NCBI GenBank assembly: GCA_900320905.1
Contig: ONTZ01000041.1
Location: 1-32,579, forward strand
Direction of reading: 5' to 3'
Source of the DNA: an uncultured Prevotella sp.
GTDB taxonomy: Bacteria; Bacteroidota; Bacteroidia; Bacteroidales; Bacteroidaceae
Length of the DNA: 32,579 bases
Shown: positions 7,901 to 13,688 of the stretch, piece by piece
How positions within the stretch are numbered: the stretch's first letter is position 1
Layout of the letters: the number at the start of each line of letters is the position of its first letter
Notes under the pieces: model-generated
The model's input: only the letters and a program-made list of their open reading frames with translations
What the model was told of the DNA's origin: nothing
Databases searched by the model: none
Translations under genes and position numbers: made by a program

Positions 7901-9242
7901 AGAAAGCGGCCCCCATCATAGTCGAAGCACTCTCGTAGCCTATCTGCTCCATGTCGAGCGGCGATTCCGACATCTTGAACTTCGCCCTTTCTACTTTATG
8001 AACTATTCCTTCAACTATAATCACAGCTCCATCAACTATGATACCAAAGTCGATAGCACCAAGACTCATCAGATTGGCCGAAACGCCAAACACACGCATC
8101 AGGATGAAGGCAAAGAGCAACGACAGCGGAATGACCGATGCCGTAATCAGGCCGCCACGCACACTGCCCAACAGCAATACCAATACAAATATAACAATCA
8201 ATGCACCTTCCGTTAAGTTGCGAGCAATAGTGCTGGTGGTGCGCTCTATCAGATTGCTGCGGTCGAGGAAGGGCTTAATCTGTATATCCTTTGGCAGACT
8301 CTTCTGTACATCCTTCATGCGCTCTTTCACAGCAGCTACCACCTTGGCCGAATTGGCGCCTTTCAGCATCAGTATCATACCGCCTACAGCCTCGTGCCCG
8401 TCTTGGGTAAAAGCGCCATACCTCACCTGGTGACCAAACCTCACCTCCTCAGCCACATCGCTAATAAGAATAGGTACGCCACCCTCATTCTTCACTACGA
8501 TATGCCTGATATCATCGAGCGACTTAACAAGTCCCTCACCTCGGATAAAACTGGCCATGTGGTCTTTCTCGATATAGGCGCCACCAGTGTTTACATTATT
8601 CTTCGAGAGCGCATCAAACACCTCTTGCATGGTTACATGTCGTGAGTTCAGTTGTTCTGAGCTCAAGGCTATCTCATACTGTTTGATACTGCCGCCGAAC
8701 GAGTTCACATCCACTACACCAGGTATCATAGAGAGTTGACGCTTCACTACCCAGTCCTGCATGGTACGCAATTCCTGAGGCGTATATTTCGAAACATCCT
8801 TAGGCAAGAGCGTATATTGATATATCTCGCCCAGACCTGTAGTAATCGGGCCTATCTCGGGTTTTCCGAAACCTTCAGAAATCTGTTCTTCTACCTCGTC
8901 AAGTTTCTCCTTCACCAACTGACGTGGGAGATAGGTTCCCATGTTCTCCTTGAAAACAACCGTTACCACCGAAAGCCCGAAGCGCGATACAGAGCGGATA
9001 TCCTCTACCCCAGGCAGATTGCTCATGGCAAGCTCAATGGGATAAGTCACAAACTGCTCTATATCGAGCGTACCCAGATTGGGCGATGACGTAATCACTT
9101 GCACCTGATTATCCGTGATATCAGGCGTCGAATCCACATTCACTGTGCGCATACCATAGAGTCCACCTCCAATGATGAATGCCAGCAATAACAGCACTAT
9201 AAACTTGTGCTGTATAGAATACCATATTATCTTATTAATCAT
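4929..9242 (-). CDS. HME-family RND heavy-metal efflux pump fused to a TolC-like outer-membrane factor
   Basis: A 1437-aa fusion. Residues 1 to about 1035 are a CzcA-type RND proton antiporter: it starts MINKIIWYSIQHKF and has 12-helix architecture. The TM4 signature GAIDFGIIVDGAVIIVEG near residue 397 carries the Asp/Asp/Glu residues of divalent-cation HME pumps (Zn/Co/Cd/Ni type) rather than the CusA monovalent type. Residues about 1047-1437 form an OMF (CzcC/TolC) domain with long Gln/Glu/Ala-rich helices. An internal Met1047 begins a signal-peptide-like stretch (MNHHLQVTTVLMALLLLPSV, ending AKAQ), so the channel may be cleaved from the pump or made separately from an internal start at 6104. 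Such fusions occur in other Bacteroidetes. Metal specificity is an inference from the TM4 motif. Confidence 0.92.
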   Translation of the reverse strand: MINKIIWYSIQHKFIVLLLLAFIIGGGLYGMRTVNVDSTPDITDNQVQVITSSPNLGTLDIEQFVTYPIELAMSNLPGVEDIRSVSRFGLSVVTVVFKENMGTYLPRQLVKEKLDEVEEQISEGFGKPEIGPITTGLGEIYQYTLLPKDVSKYTPQELRTMQDWVVKRQLSMIPGVVDVNSFGGSIKQYEIALSSEQLNSRHVTMQEVFDALSKNNVNTGGAYIEKDHMASFIRGEGLVKSLDDIRHIVVKNEGGVPILISDVAEEVRFGHQVRYGAFTQDGHEAVGGMILMLKGANSAKVVAAVKERMKDVQKSLPKDIQIKPFLDRSNLIERTTSTIARNLTEGALIVIFVLVLLLGSVRGGLITASVIPLSLLFAFILMRVFGVSANLMSLGAIDFGIIVDGAVIIVEGIVHKVERAKFKMSESPLDMEQIGYESASTMMGAAFFGQLIILIVFAPILFLTGISGKMFQPMAYTFAFAVLGALILCLTYVPAISVLLLRPHGNKDSRLARFEQRLQLLSENMMTKVQQAYSPLLSYSLEHRRLVLLLAAGLFVISGLVFWNMGGEFIPELDEGDIAMQTFLRPGSSLEETIKREVEVEQVLLQNFPEIKTVCARIGVADIPTDPMGFDYTDSFVILEKDKSKWKNAKTKEELIEKMIEKLDSLPGLNYSFSQPVALRFNELLTGVREDIAVKVYGEDLDTLNMIGEKMVNVISKIKGAEDVALERTAGLPQITVKYDRQRIARYGLNIEKLNNYVCAAFAGAKAGVIFEGEKRFDMVIRLDQKERKSIDDIQNLYVDLPNGSLIPLKEVADISYEPGPMQISRDKASRRVYVGVNVRGRDVQSLVEEIKQKLDNQVKMPTGYHVTYGGEFQNMQDARERMAIVMPIALLLIFVLLYFALKSVKQALMIYMAVPLSTIGGVLALALRGMPFSISAGVGFIVLFGVAVLNGLVLVNRFNALHQGGVDDIRECVIKGTRERLRPILLTATAAMLGFLPMAFSGSAGAEVQRPLATVVIGGLFTATTLTLIVLPILYMYEEKIGKKLMNHHLQVTTVLMALLLLPSVAKAQVITLQQAQEMAIKNYPSMRAAHLNIQSQQALLPSAFNLGDTELSTGGEEIGKGNEATYTLIALRQNLDIFSIGAKKGLLNQQLKVAEAEGKVVERELKREVGIDYVNALVARHRTKVYEGFDSVFSDFEKAAKMRYETEATSKLEYISALQQLRQNSLALRQAQMDEEIAKQNLNRWLGTETFFLPADSLELSIENPILNNTPTIQLANEKVKLAEKLVKAEKAEFLPKLYVQGGSQKIGNNSGYWSYEVGVSMPVFSSERRAKAKAGKLQFEAEKAQQEHTELLLKSELQTLSANNEKWQEQLKYYREVVLPLADEQQRVAIMSYRQGAIDYIGFIENMKEAAKVQLDYWDVYGEYLTSHIKLLYF

Positions 9243-9262
9243 AATTCTGCACTTTCAGGGCA

Positions 9263-9270
9263 CAAAATTA
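9263..9270 (-). promoter_or_regulatory. Efflux operon promoter (-7 box TAATTTTG)
   Basis: TAATTTTG on the minus strand fits the Bacteroidetes TAnnTTTG -7 box and lies 21 bp before the pump ATG, giving a very short leader. No TTG occurs at the 20-bp spacing; the nearest TTTG is 25 bp away inside the adjoining palindrome. The promoter is therefore probably dependent on, or controlled by, whatever binds that palindrome. Confidence 0.5.
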
Positions 9271-9281
9271 CGATATTCTTC

Positions 9282-9298
9282 TTGCAACCTGGTTGCAA
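9282..9298. promoter_or_regulatory. Perfect 17-bp palindromic operator upstream of the metal-efflux operon
   Basis: TTGCAACC, a central T, then GGTTGCAA: a perfect 8+1+8 palindrome placed where the -33 region of the efflux promoter should be. A dyad of this size at this position is the expected footprint of a dimeric metal-responsive or other regulator. No regulator gene is present in the window, so its identity is open. Confidence 0.6.
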
Positions 9299-9310
9299 AT
9301 TCAAAATCAC

Positions 9311-9337
9311 AAAAACAGGCAGCACTGAGGCTGCCTT
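9311..9337 (-). terminator. Rho-independent terminator of the 43-aa gene
   Basis: Read on the minus strand: AGGCAGC, a 6-nt loop, GCTGCCT and a run of five T. The stem is 7 bp and perfect. It ends transcription 24 nt after the small gene and insulates the efflux promoter. A nearly identical hairpin with the same flank occurs at 11794-11820. Confidence 0.85.
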
Positions 9338-9360
9338 ACAAACGGGTTGTGGAACTGCGC

Positions 9361-9492
9361 TTAGTTGAACCAGAGCTCTCCACCGAGCACCTGAGCGCCT
9401 ACTATATAGGCTTTATCGCCTGCGGCCTGAGTTGTATACTCTTTGTACTGCTGGCCGTAATCAGATTTTTTAATTACCATAGATCTACCCAT
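9361..9492 (-). CDS. Small protein, 43 aa, unknown function
   Basis: This is an unrecognised small gene found by reading the gap between the GNAT gene and the efflux pump. The translation starts MGRSMVIKKSDYGQQYKEYT and ends AQVLGGELWFN. It has no signal peptide or membrane segment and is polar at the N-terminus with a small Gly/Val/Leu-rich end. Support for it being real: a TACCTTTG -7 box 38 nt upstream, a strong terminator just downstream, a terminator of the previous operon just before its promoter, and codon choice (GCC, CTC, GAG, CAG) like the neighbouring genes. A second in-frame ATG at 9480 would give 39 aa. It forms a self-contained monocistronic unit; a stress or regulatory peptide is possible but not shown. 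Confidence 0.65.
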   Translation of the reverse strand: MGRSMVIKKSDYGQQYKEYTTQAAGDKAYIVGAQVLGGELWFN

Positions 9493-9529
9493 TTAATATA
9501 CAATTTCACAATGGCAAAAGTTTCTGCTG

Positions 9530-9537
9530 CAAAGGTA
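9530..9537 (-). promoter_or_regulatory. Promoter of the 43-aa gene (-7 box TACCTTTG)
   Basis: TACCTTTG followed by GC on the minus strand is the same -7 box used at 13609 and 17429. It lies immediately after the terminator of the upstream operon, so it can only serve the 43-aa gene. The -33 region (TTTC about 19 bp upstream) is a weak match. Confidence 0.6.
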
Positions 9538-9541
9538 CGGC

Positions 9542-9585
9542 AAAAAATAGAGATGCGAAATACCATCAGCACGGCATTTCGCATC
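9542..9585 (-). terminator. Rho-independent terminator of the ridA-aminotransferase-GNAT operon
   Basis: On the minus strand, GATGCGAAAT pairs with ATTTCGCATC. The stem is extended by GCC/GGT to 13 bp with one G-U pair around an 8-nt loop, and is followed by TCTATTTTTT. It starts about 33 nt past the GNAT stop. Confidence 0.85.
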
Positions 9586-9618
9586 ACTTATGTTGGGTAT
9601 TTCGCTGATTCAGACGCT

Positions 9619-10122
9619 CTATAGGTCAAGTTTCATGTGTATGGTCGTCGCTAAATGCCCAGAATTACCCAGTCGCGAGGGTAGTTCTGCAAAGCCGTGA
9701 CGGGCATACATCTTCACGGCGTCGGCGAATTCAGGGAATGATTCGATATAGAGGTGCTTATAGCCAGCCTTCCGTGCCTCGGCTATAACGAGTCTGAACA
9801 GGCGGGAGCCATAGCCCTTACCCCGTGCGAGGGGCGAGAGATAAAACTTCACCAGTTCTGCATAGCCTTCAGGCAGTCCTTCAGTCGGATAGTATCCACA
9901 ACCGCCCATCACTTCGCCTTCAACATCTATCACCCAATAGCCAGCCCTCTCCTTTTCCACCGTTTCACAAATATGCCATGTGCGTGGGTCATCGTAGACA
10001 GTATTCACCAAAGGAGCACCATATTCCTCGAATACGGATCGTATCAGTCTTGCCAGCGGCTGTTGGTCTGCCATCTCTATAGGTCGAATCGTGGCTTTTG
10101 CCGCATCTTGGTTTAGTTCCAT
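9619..10122 (-). CDS. GNAT family N-acetyltransferase
   Basis: A 167-aa GNAT protein. I chose the ATG giving MELNQDAAKATIRPIE, which lies 10 nt after the aminotransferase stop; a longer in-frame reading would run back into that gene without an ATG. Motif A is clear: KFYLSPLARGKGYGSRLF (about residues 91-108, with the R-G-K-G-Y-G acetyl-CoA loop). It is followed by AGYKHLYIESFPEF and MYARHGFAEL. The sequence resembles the carbonic-anhydrase/YhfO-like GNATs with a conserved GGCGYYP strand. Substrate unknown. It is the last gene of the ridA operon and is followed by a strong terminator. Confidence 0.88.
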   Translation of the reverse strand: MELNQDAAKATIRPIEMADQQPLARLIRSVFEEYGAPLVNTVYDDPRTWHICETVEKERAGYWVIDVEGEVMGGCGYYPTEGLPEGYAELVKFYLSPLARGKGYGSRLFRLVIAEARKAGYKHLYIESFPEFADAVKMYARHGFAELPSRLGNSGHLATTIHMKLDL

Positions 10123-10132
10123 CAGAATGATG

Positions 10133-11302
10133 CTATTTGTAGTCTTTAGCCTTGCTATCAAGTTCCGACAGCCGGTCAAGGGCAGCATTCAGCGTATCGT
10201 CGCGCTTGGCAAAGTGGAAACGGATAAGGTGATGTACGTCCTCGCGGAAGAAGCAGCTGCCAGGGACGGCACCCACTCCGACATGCTCAGCCAGCCATTC
10301 GCAGAAATGTAAATCATCTTTCACGCCATACTTGGAAACATCAAGCAACACATAATAGGCTCCCTGTGGGTCTGTAAAGGTCAGACCGAAATTCTTCAAA
10401 CCATCGCAGAACAGCTGCTTCATGTGGCTATAGTGTGCCTGAAGGTTGGCATAATAGCTATCTGGAAAGCGAAGGCCGACGGTAGCAGCCTCCATCAAAG
10501 GCGCAGCAGCACCAACGGTCAGGAAGTCGTGCACCTTCTTCACTCGTTCGATGACACGCTCTGGAGCAATGTCATAGCCGAGTCGCCAGCCGGTGATGCT
10601 GTAGGTTTTCGAGAGTGAACTACAAGAAATGGTTCGCTCCCACATACCTGGCAGCGTGGAGATATAGACGTGCTTGTGTGGAGCATAGATGATATGCTCA
10701 TAGACTTCATCTGTAATCACATAGCCATCATACTTGATGATGATATCAGCTATCGTCTGTAGTTCTTCGCGTGTAAACACCTTGCCACATGGGTTCGACG
10801 GATTACAGAGAACAAGAGCCCTGGCCCCATTCCTAAAAGTATCCTCCAACAGGTTGGCATCGAAAGAGAATGTTGGCGGCACCAGCGGGATATAGACAGG
10901 TTCAGCTCCCGTCAGGATAGTGTCGGCGGTATAGTTCTCGTAGAACGGCGAGAAGATGGCCACTTTGTCGCCTGGATTCACGACGGTCATCATCGCAGCC
11001 ATCATGGCCTCCGTGCTGCCACAAGTCACCACGATATTCTTATCGGCATCGATGGGCAATCCCGTAAAGTGGCTATGCTTCTTGGCCAGTGCCTCACGGA
11101 AGTTCTGCGCTCCCCAGGTGATGGCATACTGGTGAGGGCCAGACGGGGCAATCTGTGCCAAACGATTGGTAATTTCCTTTGGCGGGTCGAAATCTGGGAA
11201 TCCCTGCGAGAGATTGATGGCTCCGTACTTATTGGAGATGCGGGTCATCCGTCGGATAACCGAATCCGTGAAGCCTGCCGTTCGTATGGATAGTGGCTTC
11301 AT
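10133..11302 (-). CDS. Class I/II PLP-dependent aminotransferase
   Basis: A 389-aa fold-type I aminotransferase of subgroup I-gamma. It begins with the NLSQGFPDFDPP segment (about residues 30-41) typical of methionine/kynurenine/aromatic aminotransferases (YbdL/KAT group). It has LCNPSNPCGKVF (substrate/PLP-binding Asn-Pro), the DEVYEH motif and the PLP Schiff-base lysine in SLSKTYSITGWRLG. The C-terminal Arg in HLIRFHFAK binds the substrate carboxylate. It transfers an amino group from an amino acid to a 2-oxo acid in the cytoplasm. It lies 3 nt after ridA, a sensible pairing because RidA removes reactive enamine/imine by-products of PLP enzymes. Confidence 0.9.
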   Translation of the reverse strand: MKPLSIRTAGFTDSVIRRMTRISNKYGAINLSQGFPDFDPPKEITNRLAQIAPSGPHQYAITWGAQNFREALAKKHSHFTGLPIDADKNIVVTCGSTEAMMAAMMTVVNPGDKVAIFSPFYENYTADTILTGAEPVYIPLVPPTFSFDANLLEDTFRNGARALVLCNPSNPCGKVFTREELQTIADIIIKYDGYVITDEVYEHIIYAPHKHVYISTLPGMWERTISCSSLSKTYSITGWRLGYDIAPERVIERVKKVHDFLTVGAAAPLMEAATVGLRFPDSYYANLQAHYSHMKQLFCDGLKNFGLTFTDPQGAYYVLLDVSKYGVKDDLHFCEWLAEHVGVGAVPGSCFFREDVHHLIRFHFAKRDDTLNAALDRLSELDSKAKDYK

Positions 11303-11305
11303 CTT

Positions 11306-11683
11306 CTATTCAATAGCGGCAACCACTTCAATCTCAACCAAGGCGCCCTTCGGCAAAGTCTTTACAGCAACGGCAGAACGTGCGGGATATGGTTCCGTGA
11401 AAAACTCTGCATAGACGGCGTTCATATCAGCGAAGTCGTTCATGTCAGCCATGAAGACAGTGGTCTTAACGACGTTGCTCATACTGAGACCTGTCTCTTC
11501 CAGAATGGCCTTTACATTGGTAAGCGACTGACGGGTCTGTTCTTTGATGCCACCCTCGACGAATACGCCAGTCTCAGGGTCTATGGGAATCTGACCAGAA
11601 GTATAGACGAGATTTCCCACTTGAATGGCCTGGCTATAAGGCCCGATGGCAGCAGGTGCCTTCTTTGTACTAATCACTTTCAT
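11306..11683 (-). CDS. ridA: RidA family reactive intermediate/imine deaminase
   Basis: A 125-aa protein of normal RidA/YjgF length. Signatures seen are [22 protein letters not shown] at the N-terminus, the IPIDPETG loop, and [18 protein letters not shown] near the C-terminus. The Arg in the ARSAVAV strand and the Glu of EIEVVA are the substrate-binding residues in this family. RidA hydrolyses enamine and imine intermediates released by PLP enzymes such as serine/threonine dehydratase. First gene of the operon; the next gene, a PLP aminotransferase, begins 3 nt later. A TAAATTTG box lies 39 bp upstream. Confidence 0.95.
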   Translation of the reverse strand: MKVISTKKAPAAIGPYSQAIQVGNLVYTSGQIPIDPETGVFVEGGIKEQTRQSLTNVKAILEETGLSMSNVVKTTVFMADMNDFADMNAVYAEFFTEPYPARSAVAVKTLPKGALVEIEVVAAIE

Positions 11684-11721
11684 AACTTCGATCGCTAAAT
11701 TAAGTGTTTTAAATGTGAGTG

Positions 11722-11729
11722 CAAATTTA
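11722..11729 (-). promoter_or_regulatory. ridA promoter (-7 box TAAATTTG)
   Basis: TAAATTTG followed by CA on the minus strand, 39 bp before the ridA ATG and downstream of the terminator at 11794-11820, so it should drive ridA, the aminotransferase and the GNAT gene. No good TTG is found at the 20-bp spacing. Confidence 0.55.
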
Positions 11730-11793
11730 GCAATTTTCCAGCATTTTCCCTATTTTTGCAATCATATTTAAATGAATTTAGGTTTTACGCCAG

Positions 11794-11820
11794 AAAAAAT
11801 AGGCAGCACCGAGGCTGCCT
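11794..11820 (-). terminator. Rho-independent terminator of the pstB / B3-B4 unit
   Basis: On the minus strand: AGGCAGC, a 6-nt loop, GCTGCCT, then ATTTTTT. It begins 16 nt past the stop of the B3/B4 gene. Sequence and left flank (CGTTTGTA) are the same as in the terminator at 9311-9337 apart from one loop base. Confidence 0.88.
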
Positions 11821-11836
11821 TACAAACGAATTGCAT

Positions 11837-12514
11837 TTAAACGACCGTGGGGATGATGATTTCACCGACTCCACCACAATATTGCGTAGTCAGGTCAATG
11901 ATTTTCTGTGCCGTCTGATGAAGCAGCTCGTCAGAAGTAGCATCATTGCCTTGAACAATGTAGAAAACGTTGCGAGCCGTCTCGTCAACCAGTGTCTTCT
12001 GTACTTGTCGAATCTCCAAGCGACACAATACCTCGTTAGAATCGTCGATGTATGAATATTCATGAGGATTTATCGCTACAGGCTCCGTCTGGCCGAGCGG
12101 TACAAAACGCTCTGTACCATCAGTAAAGCGCAGCGTGACATTTCCGCTGACGCGGTCTATATTGTGTGCGCCAAGAGCCAGTTTCGAGTCGAGCGATATG
12201 AGGTTGTATATATCTACAACTTTATTAATATAGGTAAGAGAGCCATGCTTCTGCAACAGTTTAATCAGATTCTCGCTGGCGGGAATATTCTTACGTCTTT
12301 TCACGCCAGTATGGTCATGCAGCAGGTTGAATCCCTCCAAAATTGGGTCCTGATGTACGTCAACGTCTTTATAACGCTCTAACAGATCGTTCAGTAAGAC
12401 CTCACGATGTGCATGCCATTCGTAGCTTTCCTTACTATTGTCAAGTCCTTGAATGACCACGAACACGATCTTTACACCAGCGTCAAGAACTGCTTTTTCT
12501 ACTTTGAACTCCAT
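11837..12514 (-). CDS. B3/B4 (PheT tRNA-editing-like) domain protein
   Basis: A 225-aa stand-alone B3/B4 domain protein, related to the editing module of the phenylalanyl-tRNA synthetase beta chain. Visible family features are HQDPILEGFNLLHDHTGVKRRKNIPASENLIKLL (around residues 57-90) and VVDIYNLISLDSKLALGAHNID, the second conserved block. The central VTLRFTDGTERFVPLGQ strand pair and the C-terminal NVFYIVQGND follow. Stand-alone members may hydrolyse mischarged tRNA or bind nucleotides; this is not established. It is cotranscribed behind pstB and the 44-aa membrane protein, an odd partner for phosphate transport, and is closed by a strong terminator. Confidence 0.82.
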   Translation of the reverse strand: MEFKVEKAVLDAGVKIVFVVIQGLDNSKESYEWHAHREVLLNDLLERYKDVDVHQDPILEGFNLLHDHTGVKRRKNIPASENLIKLLQKHGSLTYINKVVDIYNLISLDSKLALGAHNIDRVSGNVTLRFTDGTERFVPLGQTEPVAINPHEYSYIDDSNEVLCRLEIRQVQKTLVDETARNVFYIVQGNDATSDELLHQTAQKIIDLTTQYCGGVGEIIIPTVV

Positions 12515-12550
12515 ATCCTGCAGATTATATGTGCAATAGGTACATATCTC

Positions 12551-12685
12551 TTACTTAAACGCCCCGTTTCCAAGCAAACCCAAAATGAGCATGATAAGCA
12601 CTCCTATCGTATAGAAGAGAGCACTACGCCAACTTTCCTCTTCCTCATCGTTAGGAGAGAAATTAAAGGGGTCTTCGTACTTCAC
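12551..12685 (-). CDS. Small single-pass membrane protein, 44 aa
   Basis: A short gene hidden between pstB and the B3/B4 gene. Starting from GTG at 12685 (10 nt past the pstB stop), it reads MKYEDPFNFSPNDEEEESWR, then a hydrophobic helix ALFYTIGVLIMLILGLL and ends GNGAFK. The acidic N-terminus and single membrane segment make a convincing small inner-membrane protein. The in-frame GTGs further upstream lie inside pstB, so the 12685 start is preferred. Function unknown; its place behind pstB suggests cotranscription with phosphate transport, and small membrane proteins often modulate transporters, but that is inference. The next gene starts 36 nt after its stop. Confidence 0.72.
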   Translation of the reverse strand: MKYEDPFNFSPNDEEEESWRSALFYTIGVLIMLILGLLGNGAFK

Positions 12686-12695
12686 ATTACAGGAT

Positions 12696-13562
12696 TTAGC
12701 TGATTCCACCACTTAAATAATTTTTGGTCAGTTCATGCTGGGGATTATTGAAAATATCCTTTGCGTCACCCTGTTCAATAACTTCGCCCAGATACATAAA
12801 GATGACGTGGTCGGCAATGCGCTGAGCCTGACGCAAGGTATGAGTAACCATGACAATGGAATAGTCCTGCTTTAACTTCACGAAGAGATCTTCAACAGTC
12901 TTGCTCGAGATGGGATCAAGGGCACTGGTGGATTCATCGGCCAACAGGTAGCTGGGCTCGACAGCCAGACTGCGAGCCAGACAGAGGCGCTGTTGCTGTC
13001 CACCAGACAGTTTGATGGCAGGAGTATGCAAGCGGTCTTTCACCTCTTCCCACAATCCCACTGCTTCAAGATAGTGCCGAACTACGAGATCAAGCTTGCG
13101 TTTGCCCCGAACGCCATGTATCTTGCATCCATAGGCAATGTTGTCATATATGCTCATGGGAAGCGGACATGGCCGTTGTGGAACCAAGCCAATATTTCGA
13201 CGCAGTTCGGTCATTTGGCTGGGACCCGCCGCAACAACGTCTTGTTTTCCTAAGTTTACTTCACCGTCAATTTTGACGCCTTCTATTGAGTCTACAAGGC
13301 GGTTGAAGGTACGCAACAGCGTGGTTTTACCACAGCCTGAAGGACCGATGATGCACGTTATCTTATTCTGAGGAATCTCTACGTTGACATCCTTCAGAAT
13401 ATGCGACTTGCCTATGTGGATATTCAGATTGTGCGTGGCCAGATGAGTGTCCTCCAGACGGGGGAACTTACGGTCGACAATGAACGGAACCTGTACCGTC
13501 CAAGGTATACGCTGGCTGTAACTGGCACCAAGTACGTGTGGAAAACTGATAGAAAAACTCAT
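12696..13562 (-). CDS. pstB: Phosphate ABC transporter ATP-binding protein PstB
   Basis: The ATPase that powers high-affinity phosphate uptake through PstCA. Walker A GPSGCGKTT (near residue 73), the PstB-like linker NRLVDSIEGVKIDGEV, signature LSGGQQQRLCLARSLA, Walker B YLLADESTSALD and the switch His in VMVTHTLRQA are all present. At 288 aa it is about 35 residues longer than typical PstB, because of an N-terminal extension before the usual HNLNIHIGKSHILKD start; the ATG at 13562 is retained because a TACCTTTG promoter lies 47 bp upstream. It follows pstA by 126 bp and has its own promoter, so its level can differ from that of PstSCA. No phoU is in the window. Confidence 0.95.
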   Translation of the reverse strand: MSFSISFPHVLGASYSQRIPWTVQVPFIVDRKFPRLEDTHLATHNLNIHIGKSHILKDVNVEIPQNKITCIIGPSGCGKTTLLRTFNRLVDSIEGVKIDGEVNLGKQDVVAAGPSQMTELRRNIGLVPQRPCPLPMSIYDNIAYGCKIHGVRGKRKLDLVVRHYLEAVGLWEEVKDRLHTPAIKLSGGQQQRLCLARSLAVEPSYLLADESTSALDPISSKTVEDLFVKLKQDYSIVMVTHTLRQAQRIADHVIFMYLGEVIEQGDAKDIFNNPQHELTKNYLSGGIS

Positions 13563-13608
13563 ATTATATATTATTTTTTATGTGTTGGATAGACATCATT
13601 TTGCGGTG

Positions 13609-13639
13609 CAAAGGTACGATGATTCAGTCACCTGGACAA
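13609..13639 (-). promoter_or_regulatory. pstB promoter (TTG-N20-TACCTTTG)
   Basis: Minus strand: TTG at 13639-13637 (within GGTATTG), exactly 20 bp, then TACCTTTG at 13616-13609, the full Bacteroidetes arrangement. The GGTATTG at the -33 position is shared, at the same distance, with the phosphate porin promoter at 17429-17459. Confidence 0.75.
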
Positions 13640-13688
13640 TACCTATTGAATAGTAAAATGCATCGCTAACAATGGGTATATTTGAGGA

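Noticed and set aside
9172-9624. A 150-codon plus-strand frame with a hydrophobic stretch near 9420-9470
   Set aside because: It crosses the efflux promoter, two minus-strand terminators and a minus-strand promoter, and is the complement of the better supported 43-aa gene.
12515-12550. ATATGT/ACATAT inverted repeat before the B3/B4 gene as an operator
   Set aside because: Six AT-rich base pairs with a 9-nt gap are too weak, and the gene is better explained as cotranscribed with pstB.
13639-13679. Hairpin ATACCTATTG / CAATGGGTAT downstream of pstA, possible pstA terminator
   Set aside because: One mismatch on the minus strand and no T tract, and it overlaps the pstB -33 element; it may be part of an operator instead.
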